From positions 1-32,780 of the IMG/VR virus record IMGVR_UViG_3300046460_000180: a stretch of 32,780 nucleotides of DNA; one strand, written 5' to 3'. The notes beneath the pieces are model-generated. The model was not told the origin of the DNA, did no database searches, and was given only the letters and a program-made list of their open reading frames with translations. Shown here one piece after another: positions 1-7,926 of this stretch. The number at the start of each line of letters is the position of its first letter. Position 1 is the first letter of the stretch. This DNA is from a virus. The position numbers were made by a program, and so were the translations under genes.

Positions 1-32
1 GCTTTTATTTTTCTCCCTCCGGTCTGATCGCC
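1..32. other. Left edge, AT-rich non-coding (possible cos left arm)
   Basis: No gene. The first 20 bases are T-rich, unlike the rest of the window, and contain TCTCCCT at 12-18, the reverse complement of AGGGAGA at 32761-32767 near the right edge. GATC occurs at 26, 38 and 48. If the two edges join in a circle, these elements flank the junction. That this is a cos site is inference from the gene order only. Confidence 0.35.
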
Positions 33-83
33 ATGGGGATCCGCCGTGATCGCAGGCCGATTACCAACATGACGGGAGCGATG

Positions 84-599
84 ATGGCGGCCAGGGCGAT
101 CCAGATTGGCGAGGCGGGCGGGCTGGTCGCTGGGCAGATCACCGCCCAGCGCCTGCAGCGGCGCTGGGATCAGGCGCAGCTCGCGGCCCGTGTCACCGAG
201 GCCGGCCGGACGATGAGCGCGAGCGTCCTCGGCAAGATCGAGTCGGGCCACCGCCGCGTGGACGTGGACGACCTGGTGGCGATCGCGGCCGCGCTTGATG
301 TGCCTGTCGCGGCGCTGCTCGGCTCCGCCGCCGACCGGCCCGAGCGCCTCCCGCACTACGGAGCGGTGGAGACCGCCGTGCGCGAGGACATCGAGCAGCT
401 CGGCGAGCTGGTCGGTATCGAGCTCTCGCTGTCCCAGATGGCCTATGCACTGGCCGGGGAAGTCGACGCCGGTGGCGGGGAGGGCGGCAAGCAACTCCCG
501 TCCCTGAACCGCGAGCTCCGGCAGACGCTCGCCCAGCTGGTGGAGGGACGGGCCACAGACGATGACGACGACCTCGGAGACCTGGGCTCCACCGAGTGA
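84..599 (+). CDS. Small terminase subunit candidate with XRE-type HTH
   Basis: About 171 residues. The first half (roughly residues 10-70) is a Cro/CI-type helix-turn-helix with the usual features: LAARVTEAG, SASVLGKIESGHRR as recognition region, then LVAIAAALDVPVAALL. The second half is helical and contains LPSLNRELRQTLAQL, the kind of helix found at the end of many actinophage small terminases; the C terminus is very acidic. Lying immediately upstream of, and overlapping by 38 nt, the large terminase gene supports a packaging role in recognising phage DNA. Starts at 33, 69, 81 and 84 are all in frame; 84 is chosen because GGGAG at 74-78 gives normal spacing. It could instead be a regulator; the position argues against this. 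Confidence 0.6.
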   Translation: MAARAIQIGEAGGLVAGQITAQRLQRRWDQAQLAARVTEAGRTMSASVLGKIESGHRRVDVDDLVAIAAALDVPVAALLGSAADRPERLPHYGAVETAVREDIEQLGELVGIELSLSQMAYALAGEVDAGGGEGGKQLPSLNRELRQTLAQLVEGRATDDDDDLGDLGSTE

Positions 600-2121
600 G
601 TTCGCCGCCGACCTGCGCGAGCGGTACGGGCTGACGTGCCCGCCTCGCTGGGGAACGCCTCGCCACCCGGACCGTCCGTCGCTGGGGCCGAAGCTGTGGA
701 AGGTCATGGCCGCCCTCGGGGCCCCGCCGATGCCGTGGCAGAAGTACGTGTCGGACGTCGCGCTGGAGATCGACCCGGCCACCGGGCTGTTCGCGCACCG
801 CGAGGTCGGCATAGCCGTCTCCCGGCAGCAGGGTAAGACCGAGCTGTGCCTCGGCGCGCAGGTCCACCGGGCGCTCGCCTGGCCCCGGCAGAACATCATC
901 TACGCCGCCCAGACGCGAGGCATGGCCCGGCAGCGCTGGGAGGACGAGTTCTGGGAGAAGATCGCCGGATCGAAGCTGGCCCGGCAGGCGCGCATCCGCA
1001 AGGGCAACGGCAACGAGGCCATCTTGTGGAACCGGACCCGCTCCAAGATGGGCATCACCGCGAACACCGAGAAAGCCGGGCACGGCCCGCCCCTGGATAT
1101 GGGCTTCATCGACGAGGCGTTCGCGCACGAGGATGACCGCCTGGAGCAGGCGTTCAGTCCTGCGATGCTCACGCGGATGATGGCTCAGCTGTGGTGGGCG
1201 TCGGCCGGTGGCACCACGAAGTCGTCGTGGCTGAACAAGAAGCGCGAGGCCGGCCGCACGCTGATCGAGGCGATGTTCGCCGCCCTGGCCGAGGACGCCG
1301 CGGCGCAGCGGCCGCGGGTGGCGTACTTCGAGTGGTACGCGCCCGAGGACATGGACCGGGCCGACCCCGCCACGTGGCGGGCGACGCTGCCCGCGCTCGG
1401 GCACACGGTGACCGAGGCGATCATCGCCGCCGAGCTGGAGAAACTGGACCCGGCCGAGTTCGACCGGGCGTACCTGAACCGGACCAGGAAGCCGACGCCG
1501 CCCAGCGATCCGAACATCCCGAGAGGTGCGTGGCCCGGGCTGCTCGACGAGGGCAGCAAGACGGCGTCCGATGTGGTGTTCGCGGTCGACGTGTCGCAGG
1601 ACCGGGGTCACGCTTCCATCGGGGTCGCCTCGCGGCGGCCGGACGGGCGCGTGCATGTGGAGCTGGTGGACCGCCGGGCGGGGACGGCGTGGGTGGTTCC
1701 TGCGCTGGCCAGGCTCAAGGCGGTCCGTGACCCGCTCCTGATCGCCGTCGCCTCGTCCGGCGCCCCGGCCGGGTCGCTGATCGATGACCTGGTGAAGGCG
1801 GGGATCACCGCTCCGGAGAAGAAGGACGAGCCGCACCGCGGGCACCTGGCGGTGCTACGGACCAACGACATCGTCGAGGCCTGCGGCCAGATGGCCGACG
1901 CGATGACGCAGGACCTGGTGCGCCACTTGGACCAGGCGCCGCTCACGGCCGCCGTGAACGGCGCCCGGACCCGACGCGTCGGAGACGCGTGGACGCTGGA
2001 CCGCACGAAATCCCTGGTCGACGTGGCGCCGTTCGTCGCGGTGACGCTGGCCCGCTGGGCGCTACTGACCAAGGGCCCCGCCGTTCTGAACGACTACGAC
2101 ATCGCCGACTCGTTCGGGTAA
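562..2121 (+). CDS. terL: Terminase large subunit
   Basis: 519 residues, a normal length for an HK97-type TerL. The N-terminal ATPase has a Walker A variant SRQQGKT (residues 87-93) and Walker B MGFIDEA with D184 and E185. The C-terminal RNase H-like nuclease begins with FAVDVSQDRGH, where D343 is the likely first metal ligand, and a later acidic position is in KSLVDVAP near residue 490. The protein would cut the concatemer and drive DNA through the portal. The ATG sits 14 nt after GGAGGG (542-547) inside the end of the preceding gene, so the two are probably translationally coupled. The portal follows 10 nt downstream. Confidence 0.95.
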   Translation: MTTTSETWAPPSEFAADLRERYGLTCPPRWGTPRHPDRPSLGPKLWKVMAALGAPPMPWQKYVSDVALEIDPATGLFAHREVGIAVSRQQGKTELCLGAQVHRALAWPRQNIIYAAQTRGMARQRWEDEFWEKIAGSKLARQARIRKGNGNEAILWNRTRSKMGITANTEKAGHGPPLDMGFIDEAFAHEDDRLEQAFSPAMLTRMMAQLWWASAGGTTKSSWLNKKREAGRTLIEAMFAALAEDAAAQRPRVAYFEWYAPEDMDRADPATWRATLPALGHTVTEAIIAAELEKLDPAEFDRAYLNRTRKPTPPSDPNIPRGAWPGLLDEGSKTASDVVFAVDVSQDRGHASIGVASRRPDGRVHVELVDRRAGTAWVVPALARLKAVRDPLLIAVASSGAPAGSLIDDLVKAGITAPEKKDEPHRGHLAVLRTNDIVEACGQMADAMTQDLVRHLDQAPLTAAVNGARTRRVGDAWTLDRTKSLVDVAPFVAVTLARWALLTKGPAVLNDYDIADSFG

Positions 2122-2131
2122 GGGGGTACCT

Positions 2132-3343
2132 ATGGGCACCTGGTCGAGGCTGCGGCACGCCTTCACCCGCAACGCGCAGGTGACCAGTACCGAGGATCTG
2201 ATAGCCGCCGCACGCGGCCGCAAGACCGGGAACACGGTGCACGTCACCGCCGACACAGCACTGCGGCACAGCGCCGTGTGGGCGTGTCTGCGGCTGCGTG
2301 CGGACCTGGTCTCGACAATGCCGGTGGACGTATACCGGCGGGTCAACGGCATTCAGGTCGAGGTCGCCAAGCCTCCCGTCCTGGTGGCGCCTGGCGGCGC
2401 GCAGGTCGGCGTCAAGGAGTGGCTTTACTCCACTCAGGTCGACCTCGACCGGGCGGGCAACGCGTTCGGCATCATCACCGAACGGTCCGGCGTCATCGGG
2501 CCGGACGGCCGCGGCCTGCCCGCACGCATCGACCTGGTCGCCCTCGGCGATGTGACCATCCGCGCGACCGGATCAGAGATCACAAAGTTCGTGATCGGCG
2601 GCAAGGAATACGAGCCGTGGGAGATCTGGCACGAGAAGCAGTACACCGTGGCCGGCATGCCGCTCGGCCTGTCCCCGGTGGCCTATGCGGCATGGACGAT
2701 CGAAGAGTCCCTGAACGCCCAGCAGTTCGCCCGTGACTGGTTCGCGGGCGGCGCCGTGCCCATGGCCGAGCTCAAGAACATCAACAAGACGATCGACCAG
2801 AAGCAGGCCCGGATCGCCCGGGACAACTTCAAAGCCGCGGTGTCCAACGGCGACCTGTTCGTCCACGGCAACGACTGGGAGTACAAGCCGATCCAGGCCG
2901 TGGCCGCCCAGTCCGCATTCATCGAAGCCCGCCAGTACGGGCTCTCCGACATCGCCCGCTTCTTCGGATGCCCCGGCGACATGATCGACGCAGCCGCGTC
3001 GGGCAGCGCCATCACCTACGCCAGCATCACCCAGCGCAACCTGCAGTTCCTCATCATGCACCTCGGGCCGGCCGTGTCCCGGCGGGAAGACGCGTTCACC
3101 CGTCACCTCACCCCGGGCCCGCGCTACGTGAAGCTGAACGCCGACGCACTGCTGCGCATGGACCCCGAGGCGAGGGCCCGCACCCTCGCCTCGCAGATCA
3201 CCGCGCGGACTCTGACGCCGTCCGAGGCACGCGCGCTGGAGGACCGGCCGCCGCTGACGGAAGACCAGTACGCCGAGTTCGACCGACTGTTCGGCGCACG
3301 CACCACCACACCCACGACCGCCGCAACGGGAGCAACGTCATGA
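2132..3343 (+). CDS. Portal protein (HK97-like)
   Basis: 403 residues, typical of the HK97-type phage portal family. Recognisable parts are the N-terminal segment with TALRHSAVWACLRLRADLVS, the central DLDRAGNAFGIITE region, and FFGCPGDMIDAA with the following SGSAITYASI and a Gln-rich stem, all characteristic of this family. It forms the dodecameric ring at the capsid vertex through which TerL pumps DNA. An AGGGGG ribosome binding site lies just upstream. Its stop overlaps the start of the protease gene by 4 nt. The C-terminal tail is Thr-rich. Confidence 0.93.
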   Translation: MGTWSRLRHAFTRNAQVTSTEDLIAAARGRKTGNTVHVTADTALRHSAVWACLRLRADLVSTMPVDVYRRVNGIQVEVAKPPVLVAPGGAQVGVKEWLYSTQVDLDRAGNAFGIITERSGVIGPDGRGLPARIDLVALGDVTIRATGSEITKFVIGGKEYEPWEIWHEKQYTVAGMPLGLSPVAYAAWTIEESLNAQQFARDWFAGGAVPMAELKNINKTIDQKQARIARDNFKAAVSNGDLFVHGNDWEYKPIQAVAAQSAFIEARQYGLSDIARFFGCPGDMIDAAASGSAITYASITQRNLQFLIMHLGPAVSRREDAFTRHLTPGPRYVKLNADALLRMDPEARARTLASQITARTLTPSEARALEDRPPLTEDQYAEFDRLFGARTTTPTTAATGATS

Positions 3344-4011
3344 CCACCACCACGCTCGCCGCCGCTGCCGCGGCCCGTGCCCAGAACGTGCGTCAGCGCG
3401 CTGACCGCCCCTCGCAACGCCGCTGTGCCGAGCAGCCCGGGACGCGCGCCACGGTGCGCGCGTCCCTGTCCGGCGTCCAGGTCCGCGACGCCGCCGAGGG
3501 GAACGGGCTGGAGTTCCTCGGGCACGCCTCGGTGTACGAGCGCGGCTACGAGATGTGGGACATGTTCGGCCCCTATACCGAGGTCGTGGCCGCCGGGGCG
3601 GGCTCCGAGTCCCTTGCCCGCGCGGACCTCGACGTGCCGCTCGTCCTCGGTCACGACCAGCTGCGCCGCCTGGCCCGCACGACCACCGGCACCCTGGTTC
3701 TCTCCGAGGACGACAACGGGCTGTCCGTCCTCGCGCCGCAGCTGGACCCCTCGGACGTGGACGTCGCGTACATCACGCCGAAGCTGCGCGCCGGCCTCAT
3801 CGACGAGATGAGCTTCGCGTTCCGGATCGAGTCGGGCCAGTGGTCCCCGGACTACTCCGAGTACCGCATCAACCGGTACGACATCCACCGCGGCGACGTC
3901 GCGATCGTCGGCTACGGCGCGAACCCCTACACCGGCGCCAACGTGCGCCAGCCCGCCGCGGCCCCGTCGAGCCGGGCCCGCGCGCTGCTGGACATCGCGC
4001 TCGCCCGCTGA
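3340..4011 (+). CDS. Prohead maturation protease (S78 family)
   Basis: 223 residues. The start at 3340 overlaps the portal stop (ATGA) and has GGGAG at 3328-3332. The protease core runs from about residue 65: LEFLGHASVYE, then the catalytic histidine motif LVLGHDQ (H105) and the catalytic serine motif DEMSFAF (S158), followed by DVAIVGYGANP. Both motifs match the herpesvirus-assemblin-like fold of HK97 gp4 proteases. The first 50 residues are basic, Ala/Arg-rich and probably disordered. The enzyme would remove the capsid delta domain during head maturation, fitting its place between portal and capsid genes. Confidence 0.92.
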   Translation: MTTTTLAAAAAARAQNVRQRADRPSQRRCAEQPGTRATVRASLSGVQVRDAAEGNGLEFLGHASVYERGYEMWDMFGPYTEVVAAGAGSESLARADLDVPLVLGHDQLRRLARTTTGTLVLSEDDNGLSVLAPQLDPSDVDVAYITPKLRAGLIDEMSFAFRIESGQWSPDYSEYRINRYDIHRGDVAIVGYGANPYTGANVRQPAAAPSSRARALLDIALAR

Positions 4012-4027
4012 GCTGCCCACCTGATCT

Positions 4028-4047
4028 ACCCGCCGTCACACGCGGGT
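4028..4047 (+). terminator. Small hairpin between protease and capsid genes
   Basis: ACCCGC (4028-4033) and GCGGGT (4042-4047) form a perfect 6-bp stem with an 8-nt loop, followed by GCTTTG. It lies in the 146-nt gap before the capsid gene. It may partly terminate transcription or act as an RNA processing or stability element ahead of the highly expressed capsid gene. The short stem makes this tentative. Confidence 0.35.
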
Positions 4048-4157
4048 GCTTTGCCCTGCGCTCTGCGCGCACGAGACCGCCCGGCGCCATGCCTCGGGTG
4101 GCCGTCTGACCCGGACCGGGGCGTCTGGAATCCCATCGAGCAAGGAGATGACGAGCC

Positions 4158-5549
4158 ATGACGCTCGCCGAACTGATCGCCCAGGCGCGCACCGCGCTGG
4201 ACACCGCGATCACCGCACGCCAGCAGGAGCAGGACGCACTCGTTGCGCTGCGCTCCGACCCGAACCTGACCGAGGACGCCGTCGCCGCGCGGGTCGCCAC
4301 CCGCGACACCGCCGACGCGGAAGTCACGCGGCGACAGACCGCCCTTGACGAGCTGCTCACCGAGCAGGCCCGGGACGAGGAAATCGCGGCCCTGTCCGCG
4401 CGTACCGTCCCGGCCTCCACCCGTGCCCCCGCCTACGACCGCGTCGGCCGGGTCGGCGCCGAGGAGCGAACCTACCGCCCCGACCAGGACCGGCGCGGCT
4501 CCGCCTTCGAGGGCGACGTCGCTGCCGCGTTCCTCGGCGACTACGAGGCCCGCGACCGACTTTCGCGGCACATGGCCGAGGAGCGTGTCGAGCGCGGCGA
4601 CCAGCTGCAGCGCGCGGCCGGCACCGGTGCATTCTCCGGCCTGGTCGTCCCGCAGTACCTGACAGACCTCTACGCCCCGGCCGCAGCCGCCCGGCGCCCG
4701 TTCGCGGACTCCATCCGTTCGCACGACCTGCCCGCCCAGGGCATGACCGTCAACCTGTCCCGCATCACCACCTCGACCTCCGTCGACCTTCAGGCCACGG
4801 AGAACAGCGCGGTGGCCGAGCAGGACATCGACGACACGCTGCTGTCCATTCCCGTGCAGACCAACGCGGGCCAGCAGACCCTGTCCCGGCAGGCGATCGA
4901 GCGCGGGTCCGGTGTGGAGCCGATCGTCCTGGACGATCTGTTCCGCCGCTACTCGACCCGGCTGGACGCCACCCTGCTCAACCAGGCGACCAACGGCCTG
5001 ACCAACGTGGCTACTGCCGTGGCCTACACCGACGCCACCCCGACCGCCGGTGAGCTGTACCCCAAGGTTCTGGAGAGCCTTGCCGGTGTCGAGGCCGCGC
5101 TCCTGGACCAGGCGTCCGGCGACAACATCGCCGTCATGCACTCCCGCCGCTGGTACTGGATGCAGAACGCCATGGGCGCCACGTGGCCGCTCATCACCCA
5201 GCCCGGCATCGTCGCGCAGACCCTCGGGGTCAACTACGCCACCGCCTACGGCAGCGGTGTGCGCGGTGTCCTGCCCAACGGCACCCCGGTCATCGTCGAC
5301 AACAACATCGCGACGAACCTCGGCGCGGGCACCAACGAGGACGAGATTTACCTCGTTGACCGCAACGAGTGCCACCTGTGGGAGGACTCCGCCGCCCCGA
5401 TGTTCATCCGGGCCGAGCAGCCCAAGGCCGGCAGCCTCGGCGTCGTCATGGTCGTGTACGGCTACTTCGCCTACACCCACGCCCGCTACGCCCACGCCCG
5501 GAAGATCGCGGGCACCGGCCTGATCACGCCTGCGTTCACTGGCGTCTGA
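4158..5549 (+). CDS. Major capsid protein (HK97 fold) with delta domain
   Basis: 463 residues. Residues 1 to about 90 are predicted coiled coil rich in Ala, Asp, Glu and Arg (LAELIAQARTALDTAITARQ and onward), the scaffold-like delta domain that the upstream protease would remove. The rest is the coat fold: GAFSGLVVPQYL begins the mature part, with a long central region and a C-terminal beta region, VMVVYGYFAYTHARYAHARK. AAGGAG at 4142-4147 sets the start. A 15-bp hairpin follows the stop, as expected for the most expressed structural gene. The exact maturation site is not visible. Confidence 0.92.
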   Translation: MTLAELIAQARTALDTAITARQQEQDALVALRSDPNLTEDAVAARVATRDTADAEVTRRQTALDELLTEQARDEEIAALSARTVPASTRAPAYDRVGRVGAEERTYRPDQDRRGSAFEGDVAAAFLGDYEARDRLSRHMAEERVERGDQLQRAAGTGAFSGLVVPQYLTDLYAPAAAARRPFADSIRSHDLPAQGMTVNLSRITTSTSVDLQATENSAVAEQDIDDTLLSIPVQTNAGQQTLSRQAIERGSGVEPIVLDDLFRRYSTRLDATLLNQATNGLTNVATAVAYTDATPTAGELYPKVLESLAGVEAALLDQASGDNIAVMHSRRWYWMQNAMGATWPLITQPGIVAQTLGVNYATAYGSGVRGVLPNGTPVIVDNNIATNLGAGTNEDEIYLVDRNECHLWEDSAAPMFIRAEQPKAGSLGVVMVVYGYFAYTHARYAHARKIAGTGLITPAFTGV

Positions 5550-5557
5550 TCCACCTT

Positions 5558-5598
5558 CGCCTAGGGCCCGCCTCTCTCGCAGGGGCGGGCCCTAGGCG
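5558..5598 (+). terminator. Strong hairpin after the capsid gene
   Basis: A perfect 15-bp stem, 5558-5572 paired with 5584-5598, with an 11-nt loop and no T-tract. It begins 8 nt after the capsid stop. Streptomyces phage terminators often lack U-tracts, so it may reduce read-through into the connector genes or protect capsid mRNA 3' ends. The structure is certain from sequence; the function is inferred. Confidence 0.75.
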
Positions 5599-5624
5599 TA
5601 CCCGCCCTCGACCCGGAGAAAGCC

Positions 5625-5903
5625 ATGACAGAAGACACGATGATCGCCGCGCTGCTGCGCGAGCGCGCAGGCTACGTGACCCACGGCATGCACGACCGCG
5701 CCGCCCAGGTCGACGAGCAGCTGGCCCTGCGCGGCTACACACCACCGAACGACGAGACCGCCGAGACCGAGACCCCCTCGACCCCGCCGACCGGGGCCGC
5801 CGAGACCGAGACCCCCTCGACCCCGCCGACCGGGGCCGCCGAGACCGAGGCCCGCTCGACCCCGCCGAAGTCCCGCCGTCAGCGGGGCACCGAGACCGCC
5901 TGA
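5625..5903 (+). CDS. Small head-module protein with repeated Thr/Pro/Glu tail
   Basis: 92 residues, function unknown. The first half (residues 1-40) resembles a short helical protein with ALLRERAGYVTHGMHDRAAQVDEQLALRGY, a pattern seen in small phage proteins located just after the capsid gene. The second half is three copies of a 13-residue unit (AETETPSTPPTGA, the last degenerate), ending in a basic RRQRG. It has a GGAG site before ATG 5625 and ends 1 nt before the connector gene. It may be a head decoration or accessory protein; that is a guess from position. Confidence 0.7.
   Translation: MTEDTMIAALLRERAGYVTHGMHDRAAQVDEQLALRGYTPPNDETAETETPSTPPTGAAETETPSTPPTGAAETEARSTPPKSRRQRGTETA
5760..5873 (+). 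repeat. 39-bp in-frame tandem repeat
   Basis: Two 39-bp units, 5760-5798 and 5799-5837, appear identical and a third, diverged unit runs 5838-5873. Being a multiple of three it lengthens the protein tail without breaking the frame. The near identity suggests recent expansion by slippage or unequal recombination. Confidence 0.85.
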
Positions 5904-5904
5904 G

Positions 5905-6501
5905 ATGGCCAACGAGTACGGCAGCCGCGGCATCCTGAAGGAACGTCTGGACATCCCGGCGGACGACACCTCGCGCGATACCGCGCTGGACGCCGCACTG
6001 GCTGCCGCGTCCCGCTCCATCGACCGTGCCACCGGCCGCCGGTTCTGGCTCGACGAGCAGCCCATCGAGCGCGTCTACAACCCCCGCGGCCGGGTGGTGT
6101 GCCAGGACGACGGAGACCTGCTCCTGGTCGACGACATCGGCACCACCACCGGGCTCATCGTGACGACCGGTTCCGGGACCTCGTTCACGGCCATCACCGG
6201 ATACGAGACCAGCCCCGACAACGCGCTGTTGGACGGGCAGTCCATCACCGGCCTGTTCCTGCTGAACGGCACGTGGGGCAGCAGCATCAGCCGCGTACGA
6301 GTCACCGCCCGGTTCGGGTGGCCGGCCGTTCCGGACGACATCAGCGAAGCGGCCCTGATCCAGGCGGCCCGCCTGTACCGCCGCAGGAGCAGCCCGGAAG
6401 GTGTCACTGGTTCCGCTGAGTGGGGCGTCGTGCGGCTCAGCCGCCGTGACCCCGACGTCTGGAACCTGATCGAGCCCTACATCCTGCCCGGCTTCGGATA
6501 G
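5905..6501 (+). CDS. Head-tail connector protein (gp6-like)
   Basis: 198 residues. The N-terminal half shows the gp6-like pattern: LKERLDIPADDTSRD, then ALDAALAAASRSIDRATGRRFW, a helix bundle that docks on the portal. The middle has a beta-rich insert with DLLLVDDIGTTTGL. The C-terminal SEAALIQAARLYRRRSSPEG is the conserved helix of this family. It would form the first ring below the portal, sealing the filled head. The start follows the previous stop by 1 nt with only a weak ribosome binding site, so translation is probably coupled. Confidence 0.82.
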   Translation: MANEYGSRGILKERLDIPADDTSRDTALDAALAAASRSIDRATGRRFWLDEQPIERVYNPRGRVVCQDDGDLLLVDDIGTTTGLIVTTGSGTSFTAITGYETSPDNALLDGQSITGLFLLNGTWGSSISRVRVTARFGWPAVPDDISEAALIQAARLYRRRSSPEGVTGSAEWGVVRLSRRDPDVWNLIEPYILPGFG

Positions 6502-6509
6502 GAGGCCCC

Positions 6510-6695
6510 ATGAAGATCCGCATGCTGGTCGAAATGACCGGCTCCAGGGACGGCGAACCCTGGCCCGCCAAGGGCGAAGAAGCCGACCTGCCCACCGCGG
6601 CCGCCGCCCACCTCGTCAGCGCAGGCGTGGCCGAGATGGTCAGCGCGGACAAGCCCCGCAAGGGAGGCCGCCGTGCAGCCGTCAGCAATCCGTGA
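6510..6695 (+). CDS. Small neck-module protein, unknown
   Basis: 61 residues. AGGAGG lies just before the ATG. The sequence MKIRMLVEMTGSRDGEPWP, then DLPTAAAAHLVSAGVAEMV, resembles short proteins commonly found between connector and neck genes of actinophages, with a compact beta-hairpin and helix and a basic tail. Its last 23 nt overlap the next gene in another frame. No specific role can be assigned. Confidence 0.75.
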   Translation: MKIRMLVEMTGSRDGEPWPAKGEEADLPTAAAAHLVSAGVAEMVSADKPRKGGRRAAVSNP

Positions 6696-7119
6696 CGCCA
6701 TCGCGGACGCCGCCCGCGTCGTTGTCCTGCCCGCCGGGATAGCCAAGCTCACGTGCACCGGCTACGTACCGGACGCGGTGACGACGCCCCACTTCTTTGT
6801 CGGCGAGTACACCGTCGACTTCGACAAGGCGATGGGCCGCAGCCTCGACGAGGTGGAGCTCACCTGCCGGGTGCTGGTCAGCCGCGCCGACGACAGAAGC
6901 GCTCAAGCCATCCTCGACGGCCTGCTGTCCGGCGCCGGGCCCGCCTCACTGAAGGCCGCGATCGAGGCCGCCCGCGGCGCTCCCGGTGACTACGCGCTCG
7001 GCGGCCTGGCGCACGACCTGCACGTCAAGCGCGTGCAGGGATACCGCTGGTACGAGCATCAGGGCACGCAGTACGTGGGGGCCGAGCTCATCATCCAGGT
7101 CATCGGAGAGGGGAACTGA
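6673..7119 (+). CDS. Neck / tail terminator candidate
   Basis: 148 residues from GTG 6673, with AGGGAGG at 6661-6667. It has an N-terminal helix (IRDAIADAARVV), a central beta-rich body with VDFDKAMGRSLDEVELTCRVLV, and a C-terminal strand pair around YVGAELIIQVIGEGN. Small alpha/beta proteins of this size directly before the tail tube gene usually form the neck or tail terminator ring. The start overlaps the preceding gene, and the tube-like gene begins 1 nt after its stop. The tail terminator call rests on size, shape and position. Confidence 0.65.
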   Translation: MQPSAIRDAIADAARVVVLPAGIAKLTCTGYVPDAVTTPHFFVGEYTVDFDKAMGRSLDEVELTCRVLVSRADDRSAQAILDGLLSGAGPASLKAAIEAARGAPGDYALGGLAHDLHVKRVQGYRWYEHQGTQYVGAELIIQVIGEGN

Positions 7120-7120
7120 C

Positions 7121-7852
7121 GTGGGCAAATTCGTGCTGCTCGATGCGCGACTGTTCGCGCCGGGCGCCGACCTGTCCGGCGCCTCCAACAAGATCGAATT
7201 GACCTCGGAGATCGAGGACAAGGAGACCACTAACTACCGCTCGGGCGGGTGGAAGGAAGTGATCGGCGGGCTCGGTTCGGCCGAGATCAGCGCCGAGGGA
7301 CAGTGGGAGGCTGGGGACCCATCGAAGGTCGATGACGCCTCGTGGGCCACGCTCGGCGGTGTCGGCCCGTACACCGTCTGCCCGAACGACTCCATCGTTG
7401 GCGCGCTGGCGTACGTCACCGCGGGGATGCGCGCCGACTACAAGGTCGGCGATGCCGTCGGCGAGGTCGCCCCGTGGTCCGGCACCGTCAAGAGTTCGTG
7501 GCCGCTGGTGCGCGGGCAGATCGCCCACCCGCCGGGCCTGGCCCGCACCGCAACCGGCACGGGTACCGCCGTACAGCTCGGCTCCATCCCGGCAGGCAAG
7601 CGCCTGTACGCCGCTCTGCACGTCCTGTCGGTGGCCGGTACGACGCCGTCGATCACGGCCCGGATCGAGTCCGGCGATGCCGCGATGACCACGCCCACCA
7701 CCCGCCTTACCTTCGGCGCGGCAACTGCCCCGGGCGGTCAGATCCTGCGCGGTGACGGCACGGCCATCGCCGATACCCACTACCGCGTCGCCTGGACCAT
7801 CACCGGGGCCACGCCCAGCTTCATGTTCGCGGTCTCGCTGGGCGTGCGGTAG
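7121..7852 (+). CDS. Tail tube-like protein 1 (long paralogue)
   Basis: 243 residues, GTG start with GGAG at 7105-7108. The N-terminal 80 residues match those of the next gene closely: NKIELTSEIEDKETTNY and GWKEVIGGL versus AELSVEVEDKEVTTY and GWKEVIGGL. This is the beta-sandwich start of actinophage major tail proteins. Residues from about 140 on form a separate beta-rich domain (TATGTGTAVQLGSIPAGKRL and following) that the second copy lacks and that may decorate the tube surface. It is either the major tail protein or a tube-like cap protein; which copy builds the tube cannot be told from sequence. Confidence 0.75.
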   Translation: MGKFVLLDARLFAPGADLSGASNKIELTSEIEDKETTNYRSGGWKEVIGGLGSAEISAEGQWEAGDPSKVDDASWATLGGVGPYTVCPNDSIVGALAYVTAGMRADYKVGDAVGEVAPWSGTVKSSWPLVRGQIAHPPGLARTATGTGTAVQLGSIPAGKRLYAALHVLSVAGTTPSITARIESGDAAMTTPTTRLTFGAATAPGGQILRGDGTAIADTHYRVAWTITGATPSFMFAVSLGVR

Positions 7853-7870
7853 CTGTCCCGTCCCTCACCA

Positions 7871-7898
7871 CAGCCCGGAGACCGCCGGTCCCGGGCTG
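7871..7898 (+). terminator. Hairpin between the two tail tube-like genes
   Basis: CAGCCCGG (7871-7878) pairs with CCGGGCTG (7891-7898); inside, GACC (7880-7883) pairs with GGTC (7887-7890) around a 3-nt loop, leaving a single bulged A. That gives a 12-bp interrupted stem in a 74-nt gap. There is no T-tract. It could set different expression levels for the two tube-like genes. Confidence 0.6.
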
Positions 7899-7926
7899 AT
7901 CGCCATGCCCGGAAAGGGGTATCCCA

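Noticed and set aside
193-1845. 550-codon open frame on the minus strand across the terminase genes
   Set aside because: It lies opposite two well-supported packaging genes, is Arg/Pro/Gly-rich with no domain, and is the usual antisense open frame of GC-rich DNA.
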